The notes under the pieces are model-generated. The model did not search any database and was not told where the DNA came from. It saw nothing but the letters and a program-made list of their open reading frames with translations. From an uncultured Maricaulis sp. (GTDB lineage: Bacteria > Pseudomonadota > Alphaproteobacteria > Caulobacterales > Maricaulaceae), in contig NZ_CAMYLS010000010.1 of NCBI RefSeq assembly GCF_947259345.1, forward strand, positions 1 to 64,000: a DNA stretch of 64,000 nt, in the 5' to 3' direction. Below are positions 25,893-35,730 of the stretch, piece by piece (within the stretch, counting starts at the first letter, position 1; each line of letters begins with the position of its first letter). Both the position numbers and the translations under genes were made by a program.

Positions 25893-26528
25893 ATGACATC
25901 GTTACCTTATACTACTTCTCCTGGGAATATAACAAAATCTTTAGTTGCTATTAAAGCTGCTACCGTTCCGGATCGCGTATCCGGAGATTTTGTGAAGACT
26001 ATATTGAAAGTGCCTGGTGGTTCTGGTGATCAGATAAATTCTTTTCTTAAAAAGTTGGGTTTCACGAACTCTGACGGCTCACCAAGTGAATTGTACAAGA
26101 AATTTAGAAACCCAAGTTCGTCTGGGAGGGCGATTGCAGATGCAATCCGGCATGCGTATGCCCCGCTCTATCAGAGAAATGAATATATGCATGAACTCGA
26201 TGACGAAGGGTTGTTGGGTCTAATCGTTGAAACAACCGGTCAAGCACATGATTCTAATCCGGTGAAATTGATATTAAGTTCAATTAAGCATTTGAAGGAT
26301 TTTGCAAATTTTGAAACTACGGAGATTCAAGGGGGCTCGGCTGACACTGCTGCGCAACCTTTAACAAGAGATAATGCGGCCTCAAGCAGTCATTCGGCTC
26401 AGCAAGGAATAGGCTTGAACTTAGGATATACGATTAATTTGAACTTGCCAGCGACCTCTGATCCCGCTGTATTCGATGCTATATTTAGAAGTTTGAAAGA
26501 AAACTTGTTGAGGCCCGAAGATGGCTAG
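25893..26528 (+). CDS. DUF5343 protein of a putative two-gene defence/toxin-antitoxin module
   Basis: 211-aa protein of the DUF5343 family. The family signature is clear: LPYTTSPGNITKSLVAIK at the N-terminus, then VPDRVSGDFV, INSFLKKLGFTNSDGSPSEL, YKKFRNPSSSGRAIADAIRH and ILSSIKHLKDFANF. A polar linker and a C-terminal block INLNLPATSDPAVFDAIFRS follow. The N-terminal half reads as tandem winged-helix-like segments. No enzyme motif is visible. An ATG at 25875 would add six residues; neither start has a good ribosome site. There is hardly room for a promoter after the tRNA-like gene, so the two may share one. The stop overlaps the HEPN gene by 8 nt. The pairing suggests a sensor or antitoxin role, which is inference. 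Confidence 0.8.
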   Translation: MTSLPYTTSPGNITKSLVAIKAATVPDRVSGDFVKTILKVPGGSGDQINSFLKKLGFTNSDGSPSELYKKFRNPSSSGRAIADAIRHAYAPLYQRNEYMHELDDEGLLGLIVETTGQAHDSNPVKLILSSIKHLKDFANFETTEIQGGSADTAAQPLTRDNAASSSHSAQQGIGLNLGYTINLNLPATSDPAVFDAIFRSLKENLLRPEDG

Positions 26529-27114
26529 GCGCCCGGACGGACTTGTTCGTGCATTTGGTATGTCAGGTCTCCAGTTGGTGAGTGGTCTTTCGGCCATCGA
26601 AAAGTCGTTTGGTATCAAGCTTGGTCATGTGTCAGGTGGAGAGGTTGGGCGCAAGGTCGAAGAGTACGGCCAGTTTGACAAAAGCATTCGGGTCGAAGCA
26701 GCCAGTATGTCAGAGCTCTACGAAGTTTTCTATTGTTTAGAAAACTCAATAAGGAAGTTAATTTCTGATGTTATGTTTGATGCGGATGGTGCTGGGTGGT
26801 GGGATGGGGACCGAGTTGACGCTAAGAGAATTAGAGAGCCAGCTGCTGCAAGGCGAAAAAAGGAAGTGGATAGCGGAATTACTCCCAGATCGGACCGTCT
26901 TATCGAGTACACGACATTTGGTGAATTATCCCAACTGATTACTGATAACTGGGAGCTTTTTGATCCGATATTCAGTTCAAAATCAGCGGTGAGCAATATT
27001 TCGAACCAGCTAAATTTGTTAAGGGGTCCGATTGCGCACTGTAATCCTACAGATGATATAGAGCACGAACGGTTAAACCTAGCTGTTCGTTCCTGGTTTA
27101 GAATTATGTCTTAA
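26521..27114 (+). CDS. Swt1-type HEPN-domain protein, putative ribonuclease
   Basis: 197-aa protein whose C-terminal 130 residues match the HEPN_Swt1-like layout: a helix with YEVFYCLENSIRKLI, the WWDGDRV segment, a charged EPAAARRKKEVD helix, then LIEYTTFGELSQLITDNWEL and LRGPIAHCNP. RGPIAH supplies the R-x4-H motif (Arg 168, His 173) of metal-independent HEPN RNases, a fold used by many toxins and anti-phage effectors. The N-terminal 60 residues (SAIEKSFGIKLGHVSGGEVG) look like a separate small domain. It overlaps the DUF5343 gene by 8 nt, and its codon use is AT-rich like its partner's. RNA cleavage is inferred from the motif. Confidence 0.75.
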   Translation: MARRPDGLVRAFGMSGLQLVSGLSAIEKSFGIKLGHVSGGEVGRKVEEYGQFDKSIRVEAASMSELYEVFYCLENSIRKLISDVMFDADGAGWWDGDRVDAKRIREPAAARRKKEVDSGITPRSDRLIEYTTFGELSQLITDNWELFDPIFSSKSAVSNISNQLNLLRGPIAHCNPTDDIEHERLNLAVRSWFRIMS

Positions 27115-27222
27115 TTGTTTGTTTGGGCTGTCGGGTGGTGATTATCTATATTCGAACGTGCGCCCTGAGATTGTCATATTAGCGTTTAAGAAAGATACTC
27201 CTCGGATCAAGTCCACGCCCCC

Positions 27223-29388
<2,166 letters not shown>

Positions 29389-29541
29389 GGGACTGAATAT
29401 GTGACGCCGCGCGGGCGAGGGCCAGTGCTGCACTGTCACCGCCTTGCCACCGTGCTGTCAGGAGCGCGCATGGCGTATGAGCGGGCGTTAGGGTGATGTT
29501 CAGCGACACAGGGTTAATGTGAAGGCAGGAGATCCAGACAG

Positions 29542-30018
29542 ATGACCCTTGCCCTGCCCCTGCCCAACCGCCTCAGCGTGCTGCTGGTCGACGACAGCCG
29601 CCCGGTTCGCGCCGTTGTGCGAACCTTGCTGACGGGACTGGGTTTCGGCCGGATTTTCGAGGCGGCCGATGGCGATGAGGCCCTGGTCCTGGCCCGCACT
29701 TGCGGTCCGGACTTTGCGCTGATCGACTATGATCTGGGGATGAGTTCCGGCCTCGACCTGGCCCGGCGTTTCCGGGACCCGGTGCAGTCCCTGCGTCCGG
29801 ACCTGCCGCTCATTCTGCTGGCGGCTGACGGCTTTGCGCATCTGGTCCGCGGGGCCGCTTCGGCGGGCGTGTCGGCCGTTCTGCCCAAACCGGTCAGCCC
29901 GTCGCGGCTGCGCGAGACCCTGTTCGGCTTGTTACAGCCTGAAATTATGGCCCCGCCAACCTACGGTGCCAGCCTCCAGGCTCTGGATGGAGTGGACCCA
30001 TGCCGAATGAGCCGCTGA
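29542..30018 (+). CDS. Single-domain response regulator
   Basis: 158-aa receiver protein without output domain. It has the acidic pair in SVLLVDDSRPVRAVVRTLL, the phosphorylatable aspartate in FALIDYDLGMSSGLDLARRF, and the conserved Lys-Pro in VSAVLPKPVSPSRLRETLFG. Such proteins work in phosphorelays or by binding motor or scaffold proteins. The ATG at 29542 follows CAGGAG. Its 3' end overlaps the next receiver gene by 19 nt, so the two are an operon, perhaps opposing or sequential in one relay. No histidine kinase is adjacent. Confidence 0.85.
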   Translation: MTLALPLPNRLSVLLVDDSRPVRAVVRTLLTGLGFGRIFEAADGDEALVLARTCGPDFALIDYDLGMSSGLDLARRFRDPVQSLRPDLPLILLAADGFAHLVRGAASAGVSAVLPKPVSPSRLRETLFGLLQPEIMAPPTYGASLQALDGVDPCRMSR

Positions 30019-30449
30019 GCGGATTGCGCATCCTGGTGGTTGAAGATGTTGCGTCGATGCGCAGCCTGGTGGTGAAGCTGCTGGGCCGGCTCGGCTGCGA
30101 GGATGTGTTCGAGGCGGCGGACAGCGAGACAGCCTGGCACCATCTCAAGCGTCATCAGTTCGATGCGGTTCTGCTCGATTACGAGCTGACCTCCGATGAT
30201 GGTGTGTCCCTTGCCCGGCGCGTGCGCAGCGACAAGGCGCTGGTCAATCGGCATGTCCCGATCATCCTGCTGACCGCGCATGACGAGGCGCCGATCGTCG
30301 AGGCCGCGGGCAAGGCAGGCGTGGATGCCTGTCTGGTCAAACCGGTCATGCCCGACCGTCTCGGGCAGCGCATCCTCGAAGCTGTCAAACACCGCCGGGC
30401 GATGAATGGTCTGCCGCCGGGCACCACGGAAGTGTCCTGGACGGACTGA
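30000..30449 (+). CDS. Single-domain response regulator
   Basis: 149-aa receiver: LRILVVEDVASMRSLVVKLL with the acidic pocket, FDAVLLDYELTSDDGVSLAR with the phospho-aspartate, the switch threonine in PIILLTAHDEA and the lysine in ACLVKPVMPDRL. A short tail ends PPGTTEVSW. It overlaps the upstream receiver gene by 19 nt and is probably a diverged paralogue. The two could share a histidine kinase encoded elsewhere. It is convergent with the lipocalin gene, whose stop follows at once. Confidence 0.85.
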   Translation: MPNEPLSGLRILVVEDVASMRSLVVKLLGRLGCEDVFEAADSETAWHHLKRHQFDAVLLDYELTSDDGVSLARRVRSDKALVNRHVPIILLTAHDEAPIVEAAGKAGVDACLVKPVMPDRLGQRILEAVKHRRAMNGLPPGTTEVSWTD

Positions 30450-31022
30450 TCAATCGGCTGACGGTACCGTCGTGGGGTCAGGCCATTGCTCGGGAAAGAT
30501 CAGACCGTCCGTGTCAAAGCCGCGGGCCTGAAGGTCGGTGAGGCGAGCCTCGACGAAGTCCGCACCGGGCTGGGGGTTGCGGGCCAGGATCCACAGATAG
30601 CGCCCCTCGGCCTCGGAAATCACGGCCCAGCTGTAGTCCTCGGCCAGGTCGATGATCCAGTAATCGCCGAAGAAGGGGCCAAAGAAGCTCACTTCCAGAC
30701 GGGCATTACTGTCCGGGTCGGCGATGCGGGCGCGGCCCTCGGCTGTGTCTCCGGGACCGGCGAGCCCGTCCTTCCAACAGCGATTGAGGACGCCAATCAT
30801 CCCGTCCGGGCGTCGCGAGTATTCCGCTATGACACCGTCACAGCCGCGCTCGAAGCCATGATCCGCGCGGGCAATCTCGAACCAGCGACCCAGATAGCGA
30901 TCAAGGTCGACCGCGGCGACGGTCTGTGGCGGCGTGTCGCCAGCCAGCCGGTCGCGCGGCGGCGAGGTGCAAGCCGACAAGGGCAGGATGAGCAGGGCAA
31001 GCAGAATGGCAGGCGCGCGCAT
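30450..31022 (-). CDS. Outer-membrane lipocalin (Blc-like lipoprotein)
   Basis: 190-aa lipoprotein. Signal peptide MRAPAILLALLILPLSAC gives lipidated cysteine 18. The lipocalin signature GRWFEIARADHGFERGC is near residue 44-60, with the later strands NRCWKDGLAGP, LEVSFFGPFFGDYWIIDLAE, YSWAVISEAEGRYLWILARN. Blc-type lipocalins bind lysophospholipids or fatty acids and help repair the outer membrane under stress. The ATG at 31022 is taken because the signal peptide begins there; the frame is open to 31088. Confidence 0.9.
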   Translation of the reverse strand: MRAPAILLALLILPLSACTSPPRDRLAGDTPPQTVAAVDLDRYLGRWFEIARADHGFERGCDGVIAEYSRRPDGMIGVLNRCWKDGLAGPGDTAEGRARIADPDSNARLEVSFFGPFFGDYWIIDLAEDYSWAVISEAEGRYLWILARNPQPGADFVEARLTDLQARGFDTDGLIFPEQWPDPTTVPSAD

Positions 31023-31120
31023 GACAGGCTCCAAGGGTTGCGACCTTCGGGGAGATGGCGCATTGGATCGCCCGATCAAGGCCTGCACGCCAATCCCGTC
31101 AGAGCACGGGCGGCGTGGCC

Positions 31121-31513
31121 TCAGGCGTCGTCATACACGTCCGCTTCGATCACCGCGTCCAGGCCCAGTTCGAGATAATCGCCGAGCATGGGCGCGCCGA
31201 GCAGGTAATCCTCGGTCGGGCCGCTGCGGCGGCTGCGGGCCTCCCGGACGGCGCGGTGGAAGTCGCGACCGTCGTAGTCGCCGCGACCAATCCAGTAGAG
31301 CGCCACCAGATCGGCCTGGGCCTCCTCGTCGAGCGAGCCCAGCCAGTCCTCGATTTCCGTGCGGATCGGATCGACCTCCCCGGTCAGCAGGTTCTCGACC
31401 GCATCGGTCTCGCCACTGTCCGGATCCCTCTCGAAATCGTCGATCTGTTCCTTGCTGTCATAGGCGCGGGCCCGGTCTATCAGGGAGCGCACCATTTTTT
31501 CTGCGATGTTCAT
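31121..31513 (-). CDS. DUF3775 protein
   Basis: 130-aa acidic protein: MNIAEKMVRSLIDRARAYDS, then a DWLGSLDEEAQADLVALYWI core, GDYDGRDFHRAVREARSRRS and a C-terminal GAPMLGDYLELGLDAVIEA. This is the pattern of DUF3775, a family common in Alphaproteobacteria with no known function. The ATG at 31513 is chosen for the family start; the frame is open to 31573. Confidence 0.8.
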   Translation of the reverse strand: MNIAEKMVRSLIDRARAYDSKEQIDDFERDPDSGETDAVENLLTGEVDPIRTEIEDWLGSLDEEAQADLVALYWIGRGDYDGRDFHRAVREARSRRSGPTEDYLLGAPMLGDYLELGLDAVIEADVYDDA

Positions 31514-31718
31514 GACCTTGCCTTTCCAAGCTTGCCAAACTGAACGCGACGCAACGGTTTGACGGTAGCACAAGACGGGGTCCCTGTGACGGGCGATCGG
31601 GTCGTCCGGCCTGCGACGGTTCAGCGCGTCTGCGCCCCAGCCCGGTCAAGACTTGGTTAAGGCGGCGGGTGCACACTCCGGGCGTCATTTGATTCCCTTG
31701 TCGCCATTGCGAGAGACC

Positions 31719-32228
31719 ATGTCCGGCAGTTTCGACCGCATCCGCGTCCTGATCGTTGAGGACAATGCGCACATGTCGACCATCCTGCGTACCATCCTGC
31801 AGGGGTTCGGCGTGCGCACGATCGTGGAAGTGCGCGATGCCGCCGATGCCTTTGAGACAATGCGTGACGTCAATCCGGATTTTGCCCTGGTCGACTACAT
31901 GCTGGGCGATCTGAACGGGCTGGAATTTACCCGGCTTGTGCGCACCGCGTCGGACAGTGCCAACAAGTATCTGCCCATCGTCATGGTCACCGGTCACACG
32001 GACCGCTCCAAGGTGATCGAGGCGATCAATGCCGGTGTGAATGAATATCTCGCCAAGCCGGTCCGCCCGGTTGATCTTTTCCACCGCATCTCGGCGCTGA
32101 TCGAGCGGCCGCGCCGCTTCATCAAGGCCCCGACCTATTTCGGACCGGACCGCCGCCGCCGCCAGGACCCGCGCTATGCCGGCCCGTGGCGCCGCGATGG
32201 TGATGACGAGAAGTCATCCGCGAGCTGA
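31719..32228 (+). CDS. Single-domain response regulator with basic C-terminal tail
   Basis: 169-aa receiver: IRVLIVEDNAHMSTILRTIL, phospho-aspartate in FALVDYMLGDLNGLEFTRLV, TGHTDRSKVIEAINAGVNEY and YLAKPVRPVDLFHRI. The last 40 residues form a basic, Pro/Gly/Arg-rich tail (APTYFGPDRRRRQDPRYAGP) that recurs in alphaproteobacterial receivers and may bind nucleic acid or a partner protein; that is inference. The ATG at 31719 follows GCGAGAG. It stands alone, divergent from the DUF3775 gene, without a kinase nearby. Confidence 0.85.
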   Translation: MSGSFDRIRVLIVEDNAHMSTILRTILQGFGVRTIVEVRDAADAFETMRDVNPDFALVDYMLGDLNGLEFTRLVRTASDSANKYLPIVMVTGHTDRSKVIEAINAGVNEYLAKPVRPVDLFHRISALIERPRRFIKAPTYFGPDRRRRQDPRYAGPWRRDGDDEKSSAS

Positions 32229-32249
32229 CACCCGCCCCGTCGCATCAGG

Positions 32250-32738
32250 CTAATCGACCGCCCGGTCCGTCACGAGGACCACACAGGTGGGTTGGTCGCC
32301 CATCGCCTGCTCCAGTTCGACAGCGACGGTTACAGCCCTCAGCTCTGAATCATCGACCGTGCAGGTGACGGACGTGTCGGGCGCCCACTCGAATTCGATC
32401 CGGATCGTGTCGCCATAGGGCAGCAGGAAGGTGATGATGCCGCTCAGCGCGTCATCGGGGTTGATACTTCCGGCGCTGTAGAAAGCCGTCTGGTGAGGCT
32501 CGATGGCGGTCCCCGCCAAGGGCGGCTGGCCCCATTCCCCGCTGGTCAGCTCGGTGAAGCCGAGCTCCAGGGGATTCTCACTGTTCGACTGGATATCGAA
32601 GCTCAGGCTGCGCGCAAACTCTTCCTGCAGGCGTTTGGCTTGCACCGGTTTGGGCGTGTCCGGACCCGCTGTTGGCGCTTCGGCCTGGGCGAGCGGTGTG
32701 GACGACAAGGCGATGGCAAGGGCGAGCATGGACAACAT
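32250..32738 (-). CDS. Secreted hypothetical protein
   Basis: 162-aa exported protein. The signal peptide is MLSMLALAIALSSTPLAQAE. The mature domain (about 140 aa) is beta-rich with WGQPPLAGTAIEPHQTAFYS, TIRIEFEWAPDTSVTCTVDD and a second cysteine in DQPTCVVLVTD, giving one likely disulfide. I do not recognise the family. AGAGAG lies upstream of the ATG at 32738; a longer frame to 32810 has no signal peptide. Confidence 0.65.
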   Translation of the reverse strand: MLSMLALAIALSSTPLAQAEAPTAGPDTPKPVQAKRLQEEFARSLSFDIQSNSENPLELGFTELTSGEWGQPPLAGTAIEPHQTAFYSAGSINPDDALSGIITFLLPYGDTIRIEFEWAPDTSVTCTVDDSELRAVTVAVELEQAMGDQPTCVVLVTDRAVD

Positions 32739-32830
32739 GGGGATCTCTCTTTGTTTGGAGCCCGGAAGGCTTGCATGTCTGCCGCTAAATCTTCCTGAAC
32801 CGACGTCCATTGGCTGGACGCGGCGTGCGG

Positions 32831-33175
32831 TCAGCTTCCCTCAAGCGCTGTCTGTTCGACCTCGACCCGCCGGTAAACCGAAAACACGATCACGGCCTCT
32901 TCCGCTCCGACCGCCTTGCGCTTGCGGATAATGGTCGAGAAATCGGCATTATTGACCAGCAGGTCCGGGCCGAGACGGGTCAATTCCTCACGCAGGACAA
33001 GCGCTGTGTCGCAACTGAGCGGGGCGCCGCACCCGGAGCGGCAGGCGATGGCATCGGCCTCGCTCAACAAGGCCTGCATGCGCTGAGCCGCGACCGGATC
33101 TCCGACCAGGGCACGCCCATAGGCATCGAAACGGACCTCGTCGAGATGATAGAGAATTCCCCACTCGCTCTGCAT
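32831..33175 (-). CDS. Hypothetical small cytoplasmic protein
   Basis: 114-aa protein starting MQSEWGILYHLDEVRFDAYG, with two cysteines close together (IACRSGCGAPLSC) and a C-terminal AVIVFSVYRRVEVEQTALEG. GGAGAG stands five bases before the ATG at 33175, deciding the start over longer frames. I do not recognise a family. It is encoded 73 bp after threonine aldolase on the same strand and could share its transcript. Confidence 0.6.
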   Translation of the reverse strand: MQSEWGILYHLDEVRFDAYGRALVGDPVAAQRMQALLSEADAIACRSGCGAPLSCDTALVLREELTRLGPDLLVNNADFSTIIRKRKAVGAEEAVIVFSVYRRVEVEQTALEGS

Positions 33176-33248
33176 GTGGCTCTCCGCACAACACGCCCTG
33201 AGTGTACCCGTTTTGTTCCGTCGCTTCAAGCGGCAAGCCGCGAAGGTG

Positions 33249-34265
33249 TCAAAGGGCGGCGAGGGCCGCCTTGATCTCGGCCTCGGTCGAGCACCAGCTC
33301 GTGACGAAGCGGGCGGACCCGTCCGGCCATTGGTAGAATTGGGCGCCGGCCTTGCGCAGCCGGGTGGCGAGGGCGTCGTCCAGACGAACGAAGATTTCAT
33401 TGCCGTCGACCGGGTGCAGGACGTCTGCGCCGTTCCGGGCGGCAAAACCATCGGCCAGTGCCCGTGCCCGGGCATTCGCCGTGCGCGCGAGATCGAGCCA
33501 GAGATCATCCTTCAGCCAGGCTTCGAACTGGGCCGCCATGAAACGCATTTTCGGCGCCATGTGCCCGGCCCGTTTCTGACGCGCCTGCAGCTCCTCAAAC
33601 CGGTCCATGACCGAGGGGAAGAGGATGACGGCCTCGGCGCCCAGGGCACCATTCTTGGTGGCGCCGAAGCAGAGTGCGTCGACACCGGCCTTCCAGGTCA
33701 GCTCGGCCGGGCTGCAGCCGAGTGTGACCAGGGCATTGGCGAAGCGGGCGCCGTCCATATGGACGAAAGCGGGGCGTTCCTTGACCCGGCGGGCGCGGTC
33801 TTTAACCTCGGACGGCGTGTAGGCCGTACCGCTTTCGCTCAGATTGGACAGGGACAATACCCGCACCGGGCTGGTGTGGACGAATCCTTCGGGGATCTCG
33901 CCCAGCGCCCGATCAAGCGCGCCCAGGCTGATCTTGGCATGATCGCCTTGCAGCGGGATCAGCTTGCCGCCTCCGGTGAAGAATTCCGGCGCCCCGCGCT
34001 CATCGCGATGAATATGCGCCTCATCATGGCAAAGAATGGCGCCGTGGGACGGACACAGGACGGACAGGGCCAGCGCATTCGACGCCGTGCCCGAGACCGC
34101 AAAGAGGACTTTCAGATCGGTCTCGAAAATCTCCTTCAGCCGCGCCTCGACCCGGGCCGAGATCGGGTCGGCACCGTAGGACGGAGCGAAATCGCGATTG
34201 GCCGCTGACAGCGCGTCGATCAGATCAGGATGGGCGGGGGCGGTGGTGTCGGAGAGGAAATTCAT
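33249..34265 (-). CDS. Low-specificity L-threonine aldolase
   Basis: PLP enzyme that splits L-threonine (or allo-threonine) into glycine and acetaldehyde. 338 aa from the ATG at 34265. Signatures: FLSDTTAPAHPDLIDAL with the N-terminal SD, SGTASNALALSVL, HIHRDERGAPEFFTGGGKLI, FVHMDGARFANALV and the PLP lysine 204 in CFGATKNGALGAEA. The frame is open to 34412, but the conserved N-terminus begins at 34265. The family also includes phenylserine aldolases, so substrate preference is not certain. Confidence 0.92.
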   Translation of the reverse strand: MNFLSDTTAPAHPDLIDALSAANRDFAPSYGADPISARVEARLKEIFETDLKVLFAVSGTASNALALSVLCPSHGAILCHDEAHIHRDERGAPEFFTGGGKLIPLQGDHAKISLGALDRALGEIPEGFVHTSPVRVLSLSNLSESGTAYTPSEVKDRARRVKERPAFVHMDGARFANALVTLGCSPAELTWKAGVDALCFGATKNGALGAEAVILFPSVMDRFEELQARQKRAGHMAPKMRFMAAQFEAWLKDDLWLDLARTANARARALADGFAARNGADVLHPVDGNEIFVRLDDALATRLRKAGAQFYQWPDGSARFVTSWCSTEAEIKAALAAL

Positions 34266-34296
34266 TCCCGTAATGGACAGATCAAGCCACGCCGCG

Positions 34297-35091
34297 TCAA
34301 TCGCCGAAGGCGGGGTCCGGCACAAGCGGCGGCAGGGTGTCGCGCATCTGGTCAGCCGAGGACGTGAAACGGGCAGACGGATCGGCCAAGGTCGGCTGGC
34401 CACCCAGATCACGGCCGGGAAAACCGTTTCGTGCGAATAGCGCCTGGATCTGCTCCGCGGTCATCTGCGCCATGGCGGCGCGACCGCGGGCGATATTCTC
34501 CTCGCTGGCATATTGCAGCATGGGCAGGCCATCGCTGGCCATGAAAGGCGTGCAAGCCAAGGCTCGACGATTGGCATCTGATGTCGACTGGCAAAAGACC
34601 GAGCGAACGGCATATTCAGTACCACCGCCACCGCCCGGGAAGGGTATGGCCGCCCGGTCATCATTGAAGGGATTGGTGTCGCTGAGAATGTTTGGCGCTT
34701 CGTCGCCACCGGCGGGCTCAGGGCTGACCTCGGCCAAGTGTTCTGCGGCGGGATTGGCAACCGGTTCCGGTGTGGTCTCCGGCGAGACCTCGGGCGCGGC
34801 GTCGGGCTCTACCGCGTCTTCGATCTCTGAGACTGGTTCCGGGTCAGGTTCAGTCACCGGCTCAGGCTCAGGCTCCGGCTCGATGACCGGGTCCGTGACG
34901 AAGACGATATCGAGCACGTCGGGTTCGGGGGGGATCGCGTCAGGTCTCGGCATGAAGATCAGGCCGGTGACGATCAATGTGTTGATGGCAAGCGCCATCG
35001 CGCCGGCGGTCAGACGGCGACGCAAGGCTTCGGAAAGGGGCGTCAAAAACACCACGCCCGGTCGTTCCTCTCGCTCGGCCCCCGCCGTCAC
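34297..35091 (-). CDS. Membrane-anchored Pro/Glu-rich envelope protein
   Basis: 264-aa protein. One N-terminal transmembrane helix (MALAINTLIVTGLIFM) is followed by a long periplasmic stretch of repeated Glu-Pro and Asp-Pro (IEPEPEPEPVTEPDPEPVSE), the rod-like spacer seen in TonB. The C-terminal 100 residues (YAVRSVFCQSTSDANRRALA, IARGRAAMAQMTAEQIQALF) are not a TonB domain and have two cysteines. GTG start with CAGGA close upstream. Same strand as the sortase genes next to it (60 bp apart), but a link to sorting is only positional. Confidence 0.65.
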   Translation of the reverse strand: MTAGAEREERPGVVFLTPLSEALRRRLTAGAMALAINTLIVTGLIFMPRPDAIPPEPDVLDIVFVTDPVIEPEPEPEPVTEPDPEPVSEIEDAVEPDAAPEVSPETTPEPVANPAAEHLAEVSPEPAGGDEAPNILSDTNPFNDDRAAIPFPGGGGGTEYAVRSVFCQSTSDANRRALACTPFMASDGLPMLQYASEENIARGRAAMAQMTAEQIQALFARNGFPGRDLGGQPTLADPSARFTSSADQMRDTLPPLVPDPAFGD

Positions 35092-35151
35092 GCATCCTGC
35101 TTAGACCAGTGCGTGAGGTGTGACCAGACAGGCCGACGCAAAAGTGTCGAC

Positions 35152-35730
35152 TCAGAGCCTTGCGGCGGGTTCGGCCCAGACGACATAGCGCTCTGGCCCG
35201 GGCACCAGGCTGCCGAAGGGCCAGCAGGTCACGAGGGCGAGCCGGGTCGGGCCGAGCGCCGGTTCGATGCCGGATCGTGCGGCGTCCACCACGTCCATGC
35301 CGGTGACACGATAGCGCAGCGGCGCCTGGCCCGCCTGCTCGACAACGATGAGATCACCCGGCCGGACCGCTTCGAGAAAGGCAAAATGCGTGTCGCGGTG
35401 GGCGGCGATCACGCTGACGCCCGGCTCACCCGGCCGGGCCGAGGCCCCCAGCAGTGTCGGGCCGAAGGCCAGGGCTTCACTGCCGCCATCCGACAGGATG
35501 ATGGCGTGTTCGCCGAGAGACGGGACGGAGAGCCGCGCCACGGGCCGAAAATCGGCCCAGGGCCATGGTGTGGACGCGGACTCCCCGTCGATTGCGCGGG
35601 TCCAGGACTGTGCGAGGAGGACCTGCGCAATATCGGCCTTCAACCCCAGCCAGGCGCCTTGTGCGAAGACGAGGCATCCGGCGGCCAGAAGGCCGAGGGC
35701 GAGGCGGTGTGTCGGCCTGCCGATCACCAC
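35152..35730 (-). CDS. Proteobacterial (class GN-type) sortase
   Basis: 192-aa membrane-anchored transpeptidase. N-terminal hydrophobic segment LALGLLAAGCLVFAQGAWLG, then the sortase barrel with the catalytic triad: His 111 in IAAHRDTHFAF, Cys 169 in LVTCWPFGS and Arg 181 in GPERYVVWAEP. These gram-negative sortases typically have one dedicated substrate encoded beside them, here the VIT/VWA protein immediately upstream. The GTG start overlaps that gene's stop by 7 nt. Confidence 0.92.
   Translation of the reverse strand: MVIGRPTHRLALGLLAAGCLVFAQGAWLGLKADIAQVLLAQSWTRAIDGESASTPWPWADFRPVARLSVPSLGEHAIILSDGGSEALAFGPTLLGASARPGEPGVSVIAAHRDTHFAFLEAVRPGDLIVVEQAGQAPLRYRVTGMDVVDAARSGIEPALGPTRLALVTCWPFGSLVPGPERYVVWAEPAARL

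Larger units (their letters stand above)
25705..27222. mobile_element. Low-GC genomic islet carrying a tRNA-like gene and a DUF5343-HEPN pair
   Basis: From the broken repeat at 25704 to the 3' end of uvrB the composition drops sharply: 24 of 60 bases are G/C at 26041-26100, against 40 of 60 at 28081-28140 inside uvrB. Codon use in both genes favours A/T-ending codons rarely used elsewhere in the window. No integrase or transposase is present, and I found no direct repeat at both ends. The islet was therefore probably acquired by homologous replacement, or is the remnant of a larger element. Confidence 0.6.

Noticed and set aside
25788-27222. Integration of the islet by a tRNA-targeting integrase
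   Set aside because: No integrase gene, no repeat of the tRNA 3' end near 27115-27222, and the broken repeat puts the junction upstream of the tRNA-like gene.
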